Assembly (NCBI GenBank): GCA_964504335.1
Contig: CAZDET010000006.1
Span: forward strand, 62,001 to 126,000
DNA: 64,000 nucleotides
Origin: CAZDET01 sp964504335
Lineage (GTDB): Bacteria > Bacteroidota > Bacteroidia > Chitinophagales > Saprospiraceae
Direction: 5' to 3'
Below the pieces are notes generated by a model, which saw only the letters and a list, made by a program, of their open reading frames with translations, had not been told where the DNA came from and made no database searches. Both the position numbers and the translations under genes were made by a program. Below, in pieces: positions 53,423-61,711 of the stretch (positions are counted from its first letter, which is position 1; each line of letters begins with the position of its first letter).

Positions 53423-53581
53423 TGTCAGATTATTGGAAAGTAAAGCGTAGGGGGTAGAGGCGTTATTGAAAAGACGGAAGAAAAAGTAAGGATTTTCGTG
53501 GATACCCCAGCCACGTTCGGCAAGGCATCCCAATAAAAAATGCCCGCCCCCTGCTGAACTTCACTCCGAGGAGTGGGGTTT

Positions 53582-54313
53582 TCACCGTTTCGGCAGAAAT
53601 AGGTTCATCTTGTAGAATTCCACGCTGTCTAAGTGTCCCATTTTTGTTTCATCCTTGCTGATCAGATGAAGGTGTAAATAGGAATCGTGATGGGTGAAAA
53701 CTCCTTGGTGATTCGTCGAGAAGAATCCAACTATTTCCACTTCTTCCCTTTTCAATTGGTAATTCGTTTGCCCTTGATGAGCTTCTTCGGGAGAGGATAC
53801 GGTCGTTCCTTTGGGAAGATTCTGAACGTGAATGGTAGCTTTATCCACCTGGCCCTCCAGCCTGAAGGCAAATGGCCTTTTTTGGTCTCTGGTTTTTTCG
53901 TCTAGAAACCGTTCTAATTCCTTGATGGTCTTTATGCTGTCAGGCAAATCCGTTTGCCGCCACTCCCTCACATGCGCGTAGACAAAGAACGGTGCAGATA
54001 CATCGAAAGCCTTTTCAACAATCATTGTGGTATCTGAAGTTACCCTCGACACGTAGGCTTGACCGTCGCTGATGAGCAGCTCTCCCGTCAGAAAGCTTTC
54101 AGGCCCGAGTCCATACAACCCTTCTCTGTTTGCCAGGGTATCCAGTTGAATAATGCCTTCTAATTCACCTTTCTGCATTACATTCCTCATCGCACCTGCT
54201 ACTTGGACCGATGCATAGAGGTTGTCTTCTTCCTGAGTAGATTCGTCGTTTACCGCGTTGCAGCCAAGACATCCGGCGACAAACAAGAACATGAAAAATG
54301 GCTTCCCGTTCAT
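53582..54313 (-). CDS. Acetolactate decarboxylase-like exported lipoprotein
   Basis: A 243-residue protein resembling alpha-acetolactate decarboxylase (BudA), which turns acetolactate into acetoin in a zinc-dependent reaction. The zinc-ligand pattern H214-x-H216-x10-H227 in L-H-L-H and M-G-H-L-D has the same spacing as in the Brevibacillus enzyme, and the N-terminal lid shows G-L-Y-G-L-G and E-L-L-I-S-D-G. Unusually, the sequence begins with a signal peptide and lipobox (L-G-C, about C18), so the protein should be exported. The start at 54313 overlaps the stop of the upstream membrane protein by one base (TGATG), suggesting coupling. No budB gene is nearby; role unknown. Confidence 0.8.
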   Translation of the reverse strand: MNGKPFFMFLFVAGCLGCNAVNDESTQEEDNLYASVQVAGAMRNVMQKGELEGIIQLDTLANREGLYGLGPESFLTGELLISDGQAYVSRVTSDTTMIVEKAFDVSAPFFVYAHVREWRQTDLPDSIKTIKELERFLDEKTRDQKRPFAFRLEGQVDKATIHVQNLPKGTTVSSPEEAHQGQTNYQLKREEVEIVGFFSTNHQGVFTHHDSYLHLHLISKDETKMGHLDSVEFYKMNLFLPKR

Positions 54314-54690
54314 CAACCGTTGATTTTTGAATCACTTTTCCAACCCGCAATGACAAATGAGACAGCAGCAATCGAAAGTAATATCCCGGGTAACACTCCT
54401 CCGAGATAAAAGGCCAATAACCCGTCGGCCAATACTAATACGGAAAGCAACACTAATACTTTTTTGGCTTCCTGATTCAGGTAAAGCGCTAAAATACCGA
54501 ACGCCGCCAATCCGACCAGGTGGATGGATGGATGGGCGAATAAGGGCGGAAAAATCAACTTGATAAAATCTGGTGCATTGGTGGATTCGATGGTCCGACT
54601 CACGTATCCCAACCCGCTTCCGTGGAAGCCTGCCATTACGAACAACAGTACGACACCCGTTATGCACAACCACTTAGAAGTATTTGCCAT
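54313..54690 (-). CDS. Small membrane protein
   Basis: A 125-residue membrane protein of unrecognised family with four hydrophobic segments (about 7-22, 53-68, 75-95, 98-115), connected by short loops and ending in a lysine-bearing tail. It lies upstream of, and overlaps by one base, the acetolactate-decarboxylase-like lipoprotein gene, and follows the glucosidase gene by 31 bases. A DoxX- or DUF4345-like topology is possible but I cannot assign it. Confidence 0.65.
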   Translation of the reverse strand: MANTSKWLCITGVVLLFVMAGFHGSGLGYVSRTIESTNAPDFIKLIFPPLFAHPSIHLVGLAAFGILALYLNQEAKKVLVLLSVLVLADGLLAFYLGGVLPGILLSIAAVSFVIAGWKSDSKING

Positions 54691-54721
54691 TTATTGTGTT
54701 TTTGAAGTCGTTCAGACTTTT

Positions 54722-56476
54722 TTATCTATTAGTGCCAACTTCTACAATTACCGCTTGGTAGGGTTCCAAGGTCACAATGGCATTTTCTCCGAAGGGATCG
54801 ACTTGGTAGTTGTTAATTATTGTTTCCTCAACCACAACAGCCTCCGGCAAGGTAGCCTGAACTTTTTGATCGGAAAAATTTAAGAGCACGAGCATTTTTT
54901 CAGGCCCCAGGGTTCGAGTGTAGGCGTAGATCTGTTCGTGATCGGGCAAAACGAGATCGTAGTCTCCGTAAACCAGTTCCAGGTTTTCCGCACGCAGATT
55001 TGTAAGTTGACGAAAGTGGTTCAGCACGCTGTTCGGGTTTTCTTCCTGAGCGGCCACATTGATTTTCACATAATTTTCATTTACCGGCAGCCAGGGATCA
55101 CCGGTGGTGAAGCCTCCATTTTCCGAATCGTTCCACTGCATCGGTGTACGCCCATTGTCCCGGGAGAGGAAATTTAAGCGCTCCATGACCAACTCCATAT
55201 CGGCCCCCTCCTGCAGGGCTTTTTCGTAATTGCTGTACGCCACAAGATCCTGATACTGGCCTATACTGTCAAAGTCGATATTGGTCATACCCAACTCATC
55301 GCCGTAATACACGTAGGGCGTTCCCCGCATACTGAGCAGAAACGTGTTGAGCATTTTGGTGGAGACCTCCCGAAACTCGGGTGTATCGTTTCCGTATCTA
55401 CTCACTAATCGCGACACGTCGTGGTTGCCGAGAAAAATGGCAATCCAGCCTTCTTCCGCAAACGCACTATCCCATTTCGTGAACACCTCCCTGAAATGCG
55501 ACAATTCATAGCCATTCAACGAGTTTACAATGTCGACACCTTCGAAGTGGTAGGCCATTTGTAGTTCCTTTCGATCGGCGTCCACCAAATCGTGCGCATC
55601 CTGGAAGGAACTTCCGGCACCCTCCGCCACGGCAAATACATCGTACTGGCTCAAGACCTCTTGGTTCATTTCCCGCAGGTAATCGTGCAGGTTTGGCCCC
55701 ATGCCGTAGTATTGAATAAAATTATCCACCCAGCCCTCCGGAAACTCCGGATAGGTGGTGTCTTTACTGACGAATTGAAACGCATCCAGCCGAAAACCAT
55801 CCACTCCTTTTTCTGCCCAGAATTTCATGACATCGTATACTTCCTGGCGCACCCGCGGATTTTCCCACTTCAAATCCGGTTGTTCGGCGGCAAAATAATG
55901 CAGGTAATAGGCATTGGTCAAGGAGTCGTACTTCCAGGCATTACCGGACGGATCGAACAGACTATATCGATAGGGGGGCTCTCCCTTTTCGGCGGGCCAC
56001 CAGTGATAATAGTCGCGGTATGAATTGTCGCGTGCACTCCTGGATTGCTGAAACCATTCGTGTTGATCGCTGCTGTGGTTTACCACTACGTCCAACACAA
56101 ATTTGATATCTCGCTGGTGCAACCCGGCGAGTAGCTCCTCAAAATCGGCCATCGTCCCGAAATCCGGAAGAATGGCCCGGTAATCACTTACATCGTACCC
56201 ATTATCTACCATTGGCGATTGGAAAAATGGATTCATCCAGACCATGGTGACGCCTAGACTTTCGATATAATCTAGTTTTTCAATGATACCTCGCAAATCG
56301 CCGACCCCGTCGCCATCGGAATCATTGAAGCTTCGGGGATAGATTTGGTAGACAATTCCTTCTTTCCACCAGGTCTGATCGGGTATTATCGATTCTTTTT
56401 GCTGCTTAGGATTGTCGATGCAACCAACCGTTAGCAAAAACAAAGAACCAATCGCGAGAAGTTGGTTAAGTTTCAT
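54722..56476 (-). CDS. GH13 family alpha-glucosidase, lipoprotein
   Basis: A 584-residue exported GH13 enzyme (lipobox T-V-G-C, C19). The barrel shows the four conserved regions: D-V-V-V-N-H, G-F-R-L-D231-A-F (nucleophile D231), V-A-E285-G-A-G (acid/base E285) and L-G-N-H352-D353. The segment Q-P-D-L-K-W-E-N-P and the D-S-D-G-D-G-V-G-D-L calcium loop are typical of alpha-glucosidase / oligo-1,6-glucosidase subfamilies acting on small maltodextrins, not of endo-amylases. A signal peptide plus lipobox suggests action at the cell surface or periplasm, e.g. on imported starch fragments. No SusC/SusD genes are adjacent. Confidence 0.93.
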   Translation of the reverse strand: MKLNQLLAIGSLFLLTVGCIDNPKQQKESIIPDQTWWKEGIVYQIYPRSFNDSDGDGVGDLRGIIEKLDYIESLGVTMVWMNPFFQSPMVDNGYDVSDYRAILPDFGTMADFEELLAGLHQRDIKFVLDVVVNHSSDQHEWFQQSRSARDNSYRDYYHWWPAEKGEPPYRYSLFDPSGNAWKYDSLTNAYYLHYFAAEQPDLKWENPRVRQEVYDVMKFWAEKGVDGFRLDAFQFVSKDTTYPEFPEGWVDNFIQYYGMGPNLHDYLREMNQEVLSQYDVFAVAEGAGSSFQDAHDLVDADRKELQMAYHFEGVDIVNSLNGYELSHFREVFTKWDSAFAEEGWIAIFLGNHDVSRLVSRYGNDTPEFREVSTKMLNTFLLSMRGTPYVYYGDELGMTNIDFDSIGQYQDLVAYSNYEKALQEGADMELVMERLNFLSRDNGRTPMQWNDSENGGFTTGDPWLPVNENYVKINVAAQEENPNSVLNHFRQLTNLRAENLELVYGDYDLVLPDHEQIYAYTRTLGPEKMLVLLNFSDQKVQATLPEAVVVEETIINNYQVDPFGENAIVTLEPYQAVIVEVGTNR

Positions 56477-56518
56477 TACCGCTTCAATTTCATTTATACC
56501 ATGAATGAAAAACAGCCA

Positions 56519-58072
56519 TCACGAAATGGCTTCCAGAAGGTGCTGCTGGGCACCTTGCGTGAGCGTAAACCGCGCGAAAATATAGGCAAGGGTCTTCTTT
56601 CCCATCGGGCTAATGGTGCCGTCTGATTGCCTCGCAGCAGCTACGATTTCCTTGGCCTCCGCAACGGAAATGCGACTTTCGCCCCGGCCCAGAGTATTGA
56701 GTTTTGCCAGTTGCAACAGCGGCAGGTCCAATTCCAGCCATGCCGTATCATCACGCTGAGATTCCAACTGTTGCACCCGGCTCAGAAGCGTTTCATGATC
56801 TAAGGTAAGCTGATGCTGGCGAGTGGATAGCTCATCTAATTGCCTTTTCAGTAGATCGACTGTGAAAGCGCTGGTATCATCGGTAAATTTCGCCAAGAAG
56901 GCATCTCTTGCTCCCTTCACGGATTCGGAACCCATCTGCCCGTAGGCGTACCCGGCGGCGTAGATGTTTCCCAACTCGTCGGTTGTAATGGACTGTATGC
57001 CTTCGTCTTCCGACGAGCCGAATTGGTGCAACCAAAGCTGCTCCCCATTGGCATCGTACTTCGCCAGGAAGGCATCGTAGCCCCCGAGTCTAGGCTCCTC
57101 CCCTAGCTGGCCCCGCGTGTAGCCACCGACGTACAGGTGCCCCGCCCCGTCGGTCGAAACCGATCGGATACCTTCAAAATTGCTCGTTCCCAGTTGCCGA
57201 ATCCATAGCTGGTCCCCCTGCGGGCTGTATTTAGCCACAAAGGCATCATCCCATCTTTGGTTGGGCGCTGCGCCCAATTTGCCCGCCGTTACGCCGCCCA
57301 CGTAAATAAACCCGTTCCGATCGGTGGTAACGGCATTGATCCGCTCGGTATCGGAGGAGCCGAATTGCTCCAGCCAGAGCTGATCGCCCTGCGCATTGTA
57401 CTTTCCCAAAAACACGTCAAACCGCCCCTTATTGGGAGTATCCCCCACGGCACCTTCCGTATGCCCTGCCACGTAAACGTACCCTTGCGAATCGGTACAG
57501 AGGGCTTTGACGCTATCCGAGGCAGTAGAGCCGAATTCCTTGAGCCAGAGCTGTGCCCCTTGTGGGTCGTATTTTGCCAGAAACGCATCGGTACCAAGGC
57601 CTTTGGCTTCGGTATTCCTCATGGGTCCGCCCACGTAGACCTGTCCGGTGGCGTTGATCGCCAAGGCCGTAATGCTGAGAAAGATACCGGCCCCGAATTG
57701 CTTGATCCACAATTGATTGCCCCGTGGGTCGAATTTAGCGAGGAAGGCGTCATTTCCTCCATCGCTTGGCTCCTCGCCCAGTTGGCCCTGGGTAAATCCA
57801 CCGACGTAGACATTGCCAATCGCATCCGTCGCGAGTGTACTCAATTGCTCGAATGCCTCCGAGCCAAACTGCCGGATCCAAAGCTGCTCTCCCGAAGAAT
57901 CGTATTTGGCCACAAAGGCATCGATTCCCCCCGCGTTCGGTACTTCCCCCAACTGCCCGCCAGTAAAGCCGCCTACAATGATATTGCCTAGCGGATCAAT
58001 AGCCGCGGTCAGGATGTCATCGTCGGAGCCAGAGCCGATTTGGCGGGTCCATTGGCGGGTAGGAATAGCCAT
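56519..58072 (-). CDS. Seven-bladed SBBP beta-propeller protein with helical C-terminal domain
   Basis: A 517-residue protein made of seven consecutive SBBP-type repeats of about 55-58 residues (about 1-390), each with a F-G-S-x-x-x-E core, D-x-x-G-N-x-Y-V-G-G and a D-A-F-L-A-K-Y-D-x-x-G-x-Q-L-W strand; seven blades would close a full propeller. It then has a coiled coil (about 393-440) and a helical end domain (about 450-517) with G-T-I-S-P-M-G-K-K-T-L-A-Y-I-F-A-R-F. There is no signal peptide, in contrast to most Bacteroidota SBBP proteins, so it seems cytoplasmic or exported by another route. The C-terminal domain is unrecognised. It is monocistronic. Confidence 0.82.
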   Translation of the reverse strand: MAIPTRQWTRQIGSGSDDDILTAAIDPLGNIIVGGFTGGQLGEVPNAGGIDAFVAKYDSSGEQLWIRQFGSEAFEQLSTLATDAIGNVYVGGFTQGQLGEEPSDGGNDAFLAKFDPRGNQLWIKQFGAGIFLSITALAINATGQVYVGGPMRNTEAKGLGTDAFLAKYDPQGAQLWLKEFGSTASDSVKALCTDSQGYVYVAGHTEGAVGDTPNKGRFDVFLGKYNAQGDQLWLEQFGSSDTERINAVTTDRNGFIYVGGVTAGKLGAAPNQRWDDAFVAKYSPQGDQLWIRQLGTSNFEGIRSVSTDGAGHLYVGGYTRGQLGEEPRLGGYDAFLAKYDANGEQLWLHQFGSSEDEGIQSITTDELGNIYAAGYAYGQMGSESVKGARDAFLAKFTDDTSAFTVDLLKRQLDELSTRQHQLTLDHETLLSRVQQLESQRDDTAWLELDLPLLQLAKLNTLGRGESRISVAEAKEIVAAARQSDGTISPMGKKTLAYIFARFTLTQGAQQHLLEAIS

Positions 58073-58135
58073 AATTACTCAGGTTAATATTTAGTATAAA
58101 ATAACGATTTCTGAGGAGCAGCGTTAGCCTGCAAT

Positions 58136-58834
58136 TCATTCCGCGTGTTCATCCAAACGAATCCATTGAGACCAGGTAGGTATCTCCTTCCCCTGATCTC
58201 GCAACGATCCGGGTTTAATGGTCGCGTCTCGCTGTTCTGAATCCTTTGGAAACAAGAAGATGGTTCCTAGTAATACCTCATCCAGCGAAATACCTAAATA
58301 GTTCCTCAATCGCTTATTTCTCAATTGGCCACCAGACGACCAATAGGTTGGAATATCTTTAGCTGTGGCTGCGAGCAAGACATTCTGAATGGCCGCAGCA
58401 CCTGCAGCAATGTGCTCCATATTTTTCAAATTTCCTTCAAATGGTACGGCTTCCCGTTGTTCATTTGGCACTTTATTTTCCATTTCCTCCGCATCGAGGG
58501 ATTCAGGAAGCCAAGTGACTAAAAAGAGCACATCTGCGGCATCCAACATATTCTTGACTTTTCCGGCTACTATTCCCTGCTCCCTGATATACCGGGAAGT
58601 CAATCTGCAATTAACGCTATCTAAAATGTAAAACCGGTAGGGCAAGCTAGAATTAAGTTCCCCTTTACTGGTGTAATATTCGTGGCTTTTAAAATGGTAA
58701 GGTGCAAAAGCAGCCAACTCCAACAGCTCGTTCACTAATTGAGTTACTTCGCTTTGGCCCAAATGGATTGCCCAGGGTTCGTTGGCCAATACTTTTTGGG
58801 TTTTACGGTTTTTGATGGCACTATCAACTGTCAT
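58136..58834 (-). CDS. Nitroreductase-family FMN oxidoreductase
   Basis: A 232-residue member of the nitroreductase/FMN oxidoreductase superfamily. It has A-A-F-A-P-Y-H-F-K-S-H near the N terminus (family S-x-x-N/H site), D-A-A-D-V-L-F-L-V-T strand, E-H-I-A-A-G-A-A-A-I-Q-N helix and P-T-Y-W-S-S-G-G, followed by a G-T-I-F-L-F-P strand. Such proteins bind FMN as dimers and reduce quinones, nitro groups or flavins. Substrate is unknown. It is 10 bases downstream of the RibD-like reductase gene on the same strand; co-transcription of two flavin- or pterin-linked enzymes is likely. Confidence 0.85.
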   Translation of the reverse strand: MTVDSAIKNRKTQKVLANEPWAIHLGQSEVTQLVNELLELAAFAPYHFKSHEYYTSKGELNSSLPYRFYILDSVNCRLTSRYIREQGIVAGKVKNMLDAADVLFLVTWLPESLDAEEMENKVPNEQREAVPFEGNLKNMEHIAAGAAAIQNVLLAATAKDIPTYWSSGGQLRNKRLRNYLGISLDEVLLGTIFLFPKDSEQRDATIKPGSLRDQGKEIPTWSQWIRLDEHAE

Positions 58835-58844
58835 AATTGTTTAA

Positions 58845-59414
58845 TTAATTGATCTTCGTCTCTTTCCTTACTTCGTACCACAACTCCACCATTCCATCAT
58901 TGTACGCGGTAACATCTTTTAAATGCAAGGGATGTTCCTGACCGATGTAGTCAAAAAACAGCGTACCCTCTCCAAGGATTATGGGCATGAAAGATATGAT
59001 AATATCATCCACTAACTCCTTGCGCAGGAAATCTTTGGCAAGCACCGCCCCTCCTGCCAGCCATATGTTCCGGAAATTCGGCTTCAGTCGGTCGTTCACC
59101 AATTCGCTCAGGTCACCGGAGTAAAAATCAACTGTGGGACGCTCCGCTGTCAGGTCTCGATGGGTCAACACCGTAACCGGAACCTCTCCGTAGGGCCAAC
59201 CGAGTTCCAGAGCCTGTTCGTAGGTACGGGAGCCAATCACGTAACAATCTATAGTTTTGATAAATGCTGCGACTACCTCTTCGGTAAGTGCCACCCCCTT
59301 ATCGTAGTTGTCCGTGGATTGTAGCCAGCCAATATCTCCGTCTATTTTGGCGATGAAGCCATCCAGGCTCGCAACCATGTGTAGTGTTACTTTGGAGGTT
59401 TCTGCGGTCATCAT
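58845..59414 (-). CDS. Dihydrofolate reductase-like / RibD C-terminal domain protein
   Basis: A 189-residue NADPH-dependent reductase of the RibD-C/DHFR-like family. Features: M-V-A-S-L-D-G-F-I-A (substrate loop), I-G-S-R-T-Y (NADPH site), T-V-L-T-H-R-D-L, W-L-A-G-G-A-V-L and M-P-I-I-L-G-E-G. Such single-domain proteins are frequent in Bacteroidota and are thought to reduce pterin-like or aldehyde substrates. It is too short and isolated to be RibD itself. Start may be either of two adjacent methionines. First gene of a pair with the nitroreductase. Confidence 0.88.
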   Translation of the reverse strand: MMTAETSKVTLHMVASLDGFIAKIDGDIGWLQSTDNYDKGVALTEEVVAAFIKTIDCYVIGSRTYEQALELGWPYGEVPVTVLTHRDLTAERPTVDFYSGDLSELVNDRLKPNFRNIWLAGGAVLAKDFLRKELVDDIIISFMPIILGEGTLFFDYIGQEHPLHLKDVTAYNDGMVELWYEVRKETKIN

Positions 59415-59586
59415 AGATGTACTCCTTCAGCAATAATAATCTGGACTAAATGTAGCCCCTCAGCTTCACTATCGTCCTGCCTCCAAAATACCATTTTTAA
59501 GGTTGGGTATTTCAAGCCAACAAGCTTGGAAACTAATTTCTTTCCTATTATGATTCTGCAGTTAACCTAATTCCACCAACTTTTCC

Positions 59587-61377
59587 TTATTCTAGGCCTA
59601 TTTCCGGAATGGATTCTCCGCCATACTTCACAGCAAATCGCTTAGTCGCCTTATACGGAAACACATCTACCATCACCCCTTGCTTCAATTGCTGTTGAAT
59701 ACTCGTCCAAAAGGCGGCATCGAACAAGTCCCCGTGCTTCTCTTCGAAATGGTCCTTCAATTCACTGGTACGAAGCAGGAAACGTCGGAATTCTTCCGGA
59801 AATACATCCTTTTCCCCTACGTGAAAATAGGGTTCGGAAGAAAAGGCTTCGAAATCATCCTTGGGTTCAGGAATATATCTGAAATGGTAATCCGTAAGAA
59901 AGCCAATCTCGTCGTAATCGTAAAAAACCACCCGCTTCAGACGCGTTACCCCAAAATTTTTCAGTAGCATATCACCAGGAAAAATATTCGCCGCCGCCAG
60001 CTGTTTGATCGCTTTTCCGTATTCATCAATCACTTCAAACGCATCTTCCCGGGCAGCGTGTTCCAGGTACACGTTGAGTGGAATCATTCGCTTTTCTACA
60101 TACAAATGATCGATTTTGACGGTATCTTCGTCAATTGTCAGAAGCGATTGAATCTCCTCCTGCAACTCTTGAAGCAATCCTTCGGAAAATCGGTTCTTTT
60201 CGAAAACCAGGTGCTCAAACATATGCGAATCCGTCATTCTGCCCACCCGGTCATGCAGGTTCACCAATTTGTATTTTTCCTTGACCTGCTCTGCCGTCAT
60301 CTTTTTTGGAGGGTCGAATTTGTCTTTAATGACCTTGAAAACCATACCGAGAGACGGCAACGTGAATACCGACATGACCATCCCCTTAATCCCGGGAGCA
60401 ACGACAAACTTGTCCTCCGTCTTTCTCATATGCCGAAGGTACTCCCGATAAAAAACGGTTTTACCATGTTTTTCGAATCCAATGGAGTTATACAACTCGC
60501 TCAAGCTCTTGGAGGGCAAAATAGACTGTAGAAAATCGATGGTTTCCGTTACAATATCCACATCCACCAGAAAGTACGCCCGGTGATAGCTGAAAATAGA
60601 GCTGACGTCATTTACTTCCAGCAGGCAGGCATCGACGAAGATGCCGTTCTCTTCGTGTAGCAAGGGCAATACGAATGGGATAACCCGTTCGTCCAGCCGC
60701 AATCGCCCAACGATGTAAGCCCCTTTATTTCGATAAAAAATGGATTTTAATAGTTCGATCCGCAAGCTTGGGCCCGACAATTGAACGTCATCGAAGTATT
60801 CCCGGATCGTTTCACATATGAACCGGATATCACGGTCAAGATCCTGAAACGGCACGTCGAACTTGAAGTAGTGAAAAATTTGGTGAATAGTCGTTTCCAC
60901 CGGAATCGTGACGAAGAAGGTGTGAAAAATGGGAACGGTAGAACGAAACTCCCGATAAGAGCCGGTGCTCCGCACAAACATGAGGTGCTCATCTGCCCCC
61001 AGCCCGGTATGGAAATGCCGAAACACGGAATTGTAAAACGTTTCCGCGATATTGCGGGTATTGAAATTGATGATATCTTCGAAATACAGGCGCTTCACCT
61101 CCCGCCAGAAGGAATGATCGGTTGGGCGATCCCCCAAAAAGTTTCGGATTTTTTCGGTGGTCTCCCCCACTTCATCGCGGTACAGGTTGATGCGGGCCCG
61201 CCCATCCTCCTGAATACCCGGCCAGTTTCGTTCCTCGAAGCGGGGCTTCGCTCGTTTCGTGATTCTTCGAAACTGATGATGGTAGTGGATGTATCCACCC
61301 ATAATGATGTGGGCTACGTCGTAGGGGATTAGTTTTTCGTAGAGGATATGGTTGGTTGTCATCGGCTTGCCCGTCAT
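59587..61377 (-). CDS. aceK: Isocitrate dehydrogenase kinase/phosphatase
   Basis: AceK phosphorylates and dephosphorylates isocitrate dehydrogenase to divide carbon flow between the TCA cycle and the glyoxylate bypass. The 596-residue protein has normal family length and strong motifs: P-G-I-K-G-M-V-M-S-V-F-T-L-P-S in the regulatory/ATP loop, the kinase lysine K348 in V-F-K-V-I-K-D-K-F, H-D-R-V-G-R-M, and the catalytic aspartate D469 in F-P-G-D-M-L-L-K-N-F-G-V-T-R, followed by V-F-Y-D-Y-D-E. Numbers refer to the start used here; a methionine at residue 6 is an alternative start. No aceA, aceB or icd is nearby. AceK is mainly known from Proteobacteria. A toxin-gene remnant lies next to its 5' end. 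Confidence 0.95.
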   Translation of the reverse strand: MTGKPMTTNHILYEKLIPYDVAHIIMGGYIHYHHQFRRITKRAKPRFEERNWPGIQEDGRARINLYRDEVGETTEKIRNFLGDRPTDHSFWREVKRLYFEDIINFNTRNIAETFYNSVFRHFHTGLGADEHLMFVRSTGSYREFRSTVPIFHTFFVTIPVETTIHQIFHYFKFDVPFQDLDRDIRFICETIREYFDDVQLSGPSLRIELLKSIFYRNKGAYIVGRLRLDERVIPFVLPLLHEENGIFVDACLLEVNDVSSIFSYHRAYFLVDVDIVTETIDFLQSILPSKSLSELYNSIGFEKHGKTVFYREYLRHMRKTEDKFVVAPGIKGMVMSVFTLPSLGMVFKVIKDKFDPPKKMTAEQVKEKYKLVNLHDRVGRMTDSHMFEHLVFEKNRFSEGLLQELQEEIQSLLTIDEDTVKIDHLYVEKRMIPLNVYLEHAAREDAFEVIDEYGKAIKQLAAANIFPGDMLLKNFGVTRLKRVVFYDYDEIGFLTDYHFRYIPEPKDDFEAFSSEPYFHVGEKDVFPEEFRRFLLRTSELKDHFEEKHGDLFDAAFWTSIQQQLKQGVMVDVFPYKATKRFAVKYGGESIPEIGLE

Positions 61378-61408
61378 CGATTTATTGAAGAGTTACCCAC
61401 TTGCCTCC

Positions 61409-61690
61409 TCACCTACTTGTCTTACGTTTAGATTTGGCAACCGGAAGGATTCCTAAGATACCAATTATATTGATTTCATATTCTCAGGCAATTCGACGTC
61501 CTTTAATTTCATCAATTACTAGCAATTCAGTCGTAATTTCTATTGCTAAAGAAATGGCTTCTGCTTCGCCTTTATGGAGTCTTTTTCTCAATCCGGTTAT
61601 CAGTTCCTTTAAGCTGGCTAAGAACCTACTCCTTTTAATGGACACCCTCATGCGAGAAAAAAGGTACACCGTACATCCTACTCTATCCAA
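61409..61690 (-). pseudogene. DUF3368/PIN-domain toxin (VapC-like) gene remnant
   Basis: The translated frame shows the conserved second half of the DUF3368 PIN-like family: S-L-K-E-L-I then G-E-A-E-A-I-S-L-A, L-L-V-I-D-E and K-G-R-R-I-A. In intact members the next residues continue into a helix; here a TGA stop (61484-61486) interrupts the frame directly after G-R-R-I-A, and in-frame family-like residues (I-N-I-I-G-I-L-G-I-L) continue after it to about 61409. The N-terminal half with the first catalytic aspartate is missing and no antitoxin is present. It is a decayed toxin-antitoxin locus. Confidence 0.65.
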
Positions 61691-61711
61691 AGTTCTCTTT
61701 TAAAAAAGCAA

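Noticed and set aside
57257..57991. 244-codon + strand frame opposite the SBBP propeller
   Set aside because: Its internal repetition simply reflects the repeats of the propeller gene on the other strand.
56519..58072. Regularly spaced similar DNA segments suggesting a CRISPR array
   Set aside because: The period of about 170 bases matches protein repeats of about 57 residues, and the repeats diverge as coding sequence would.
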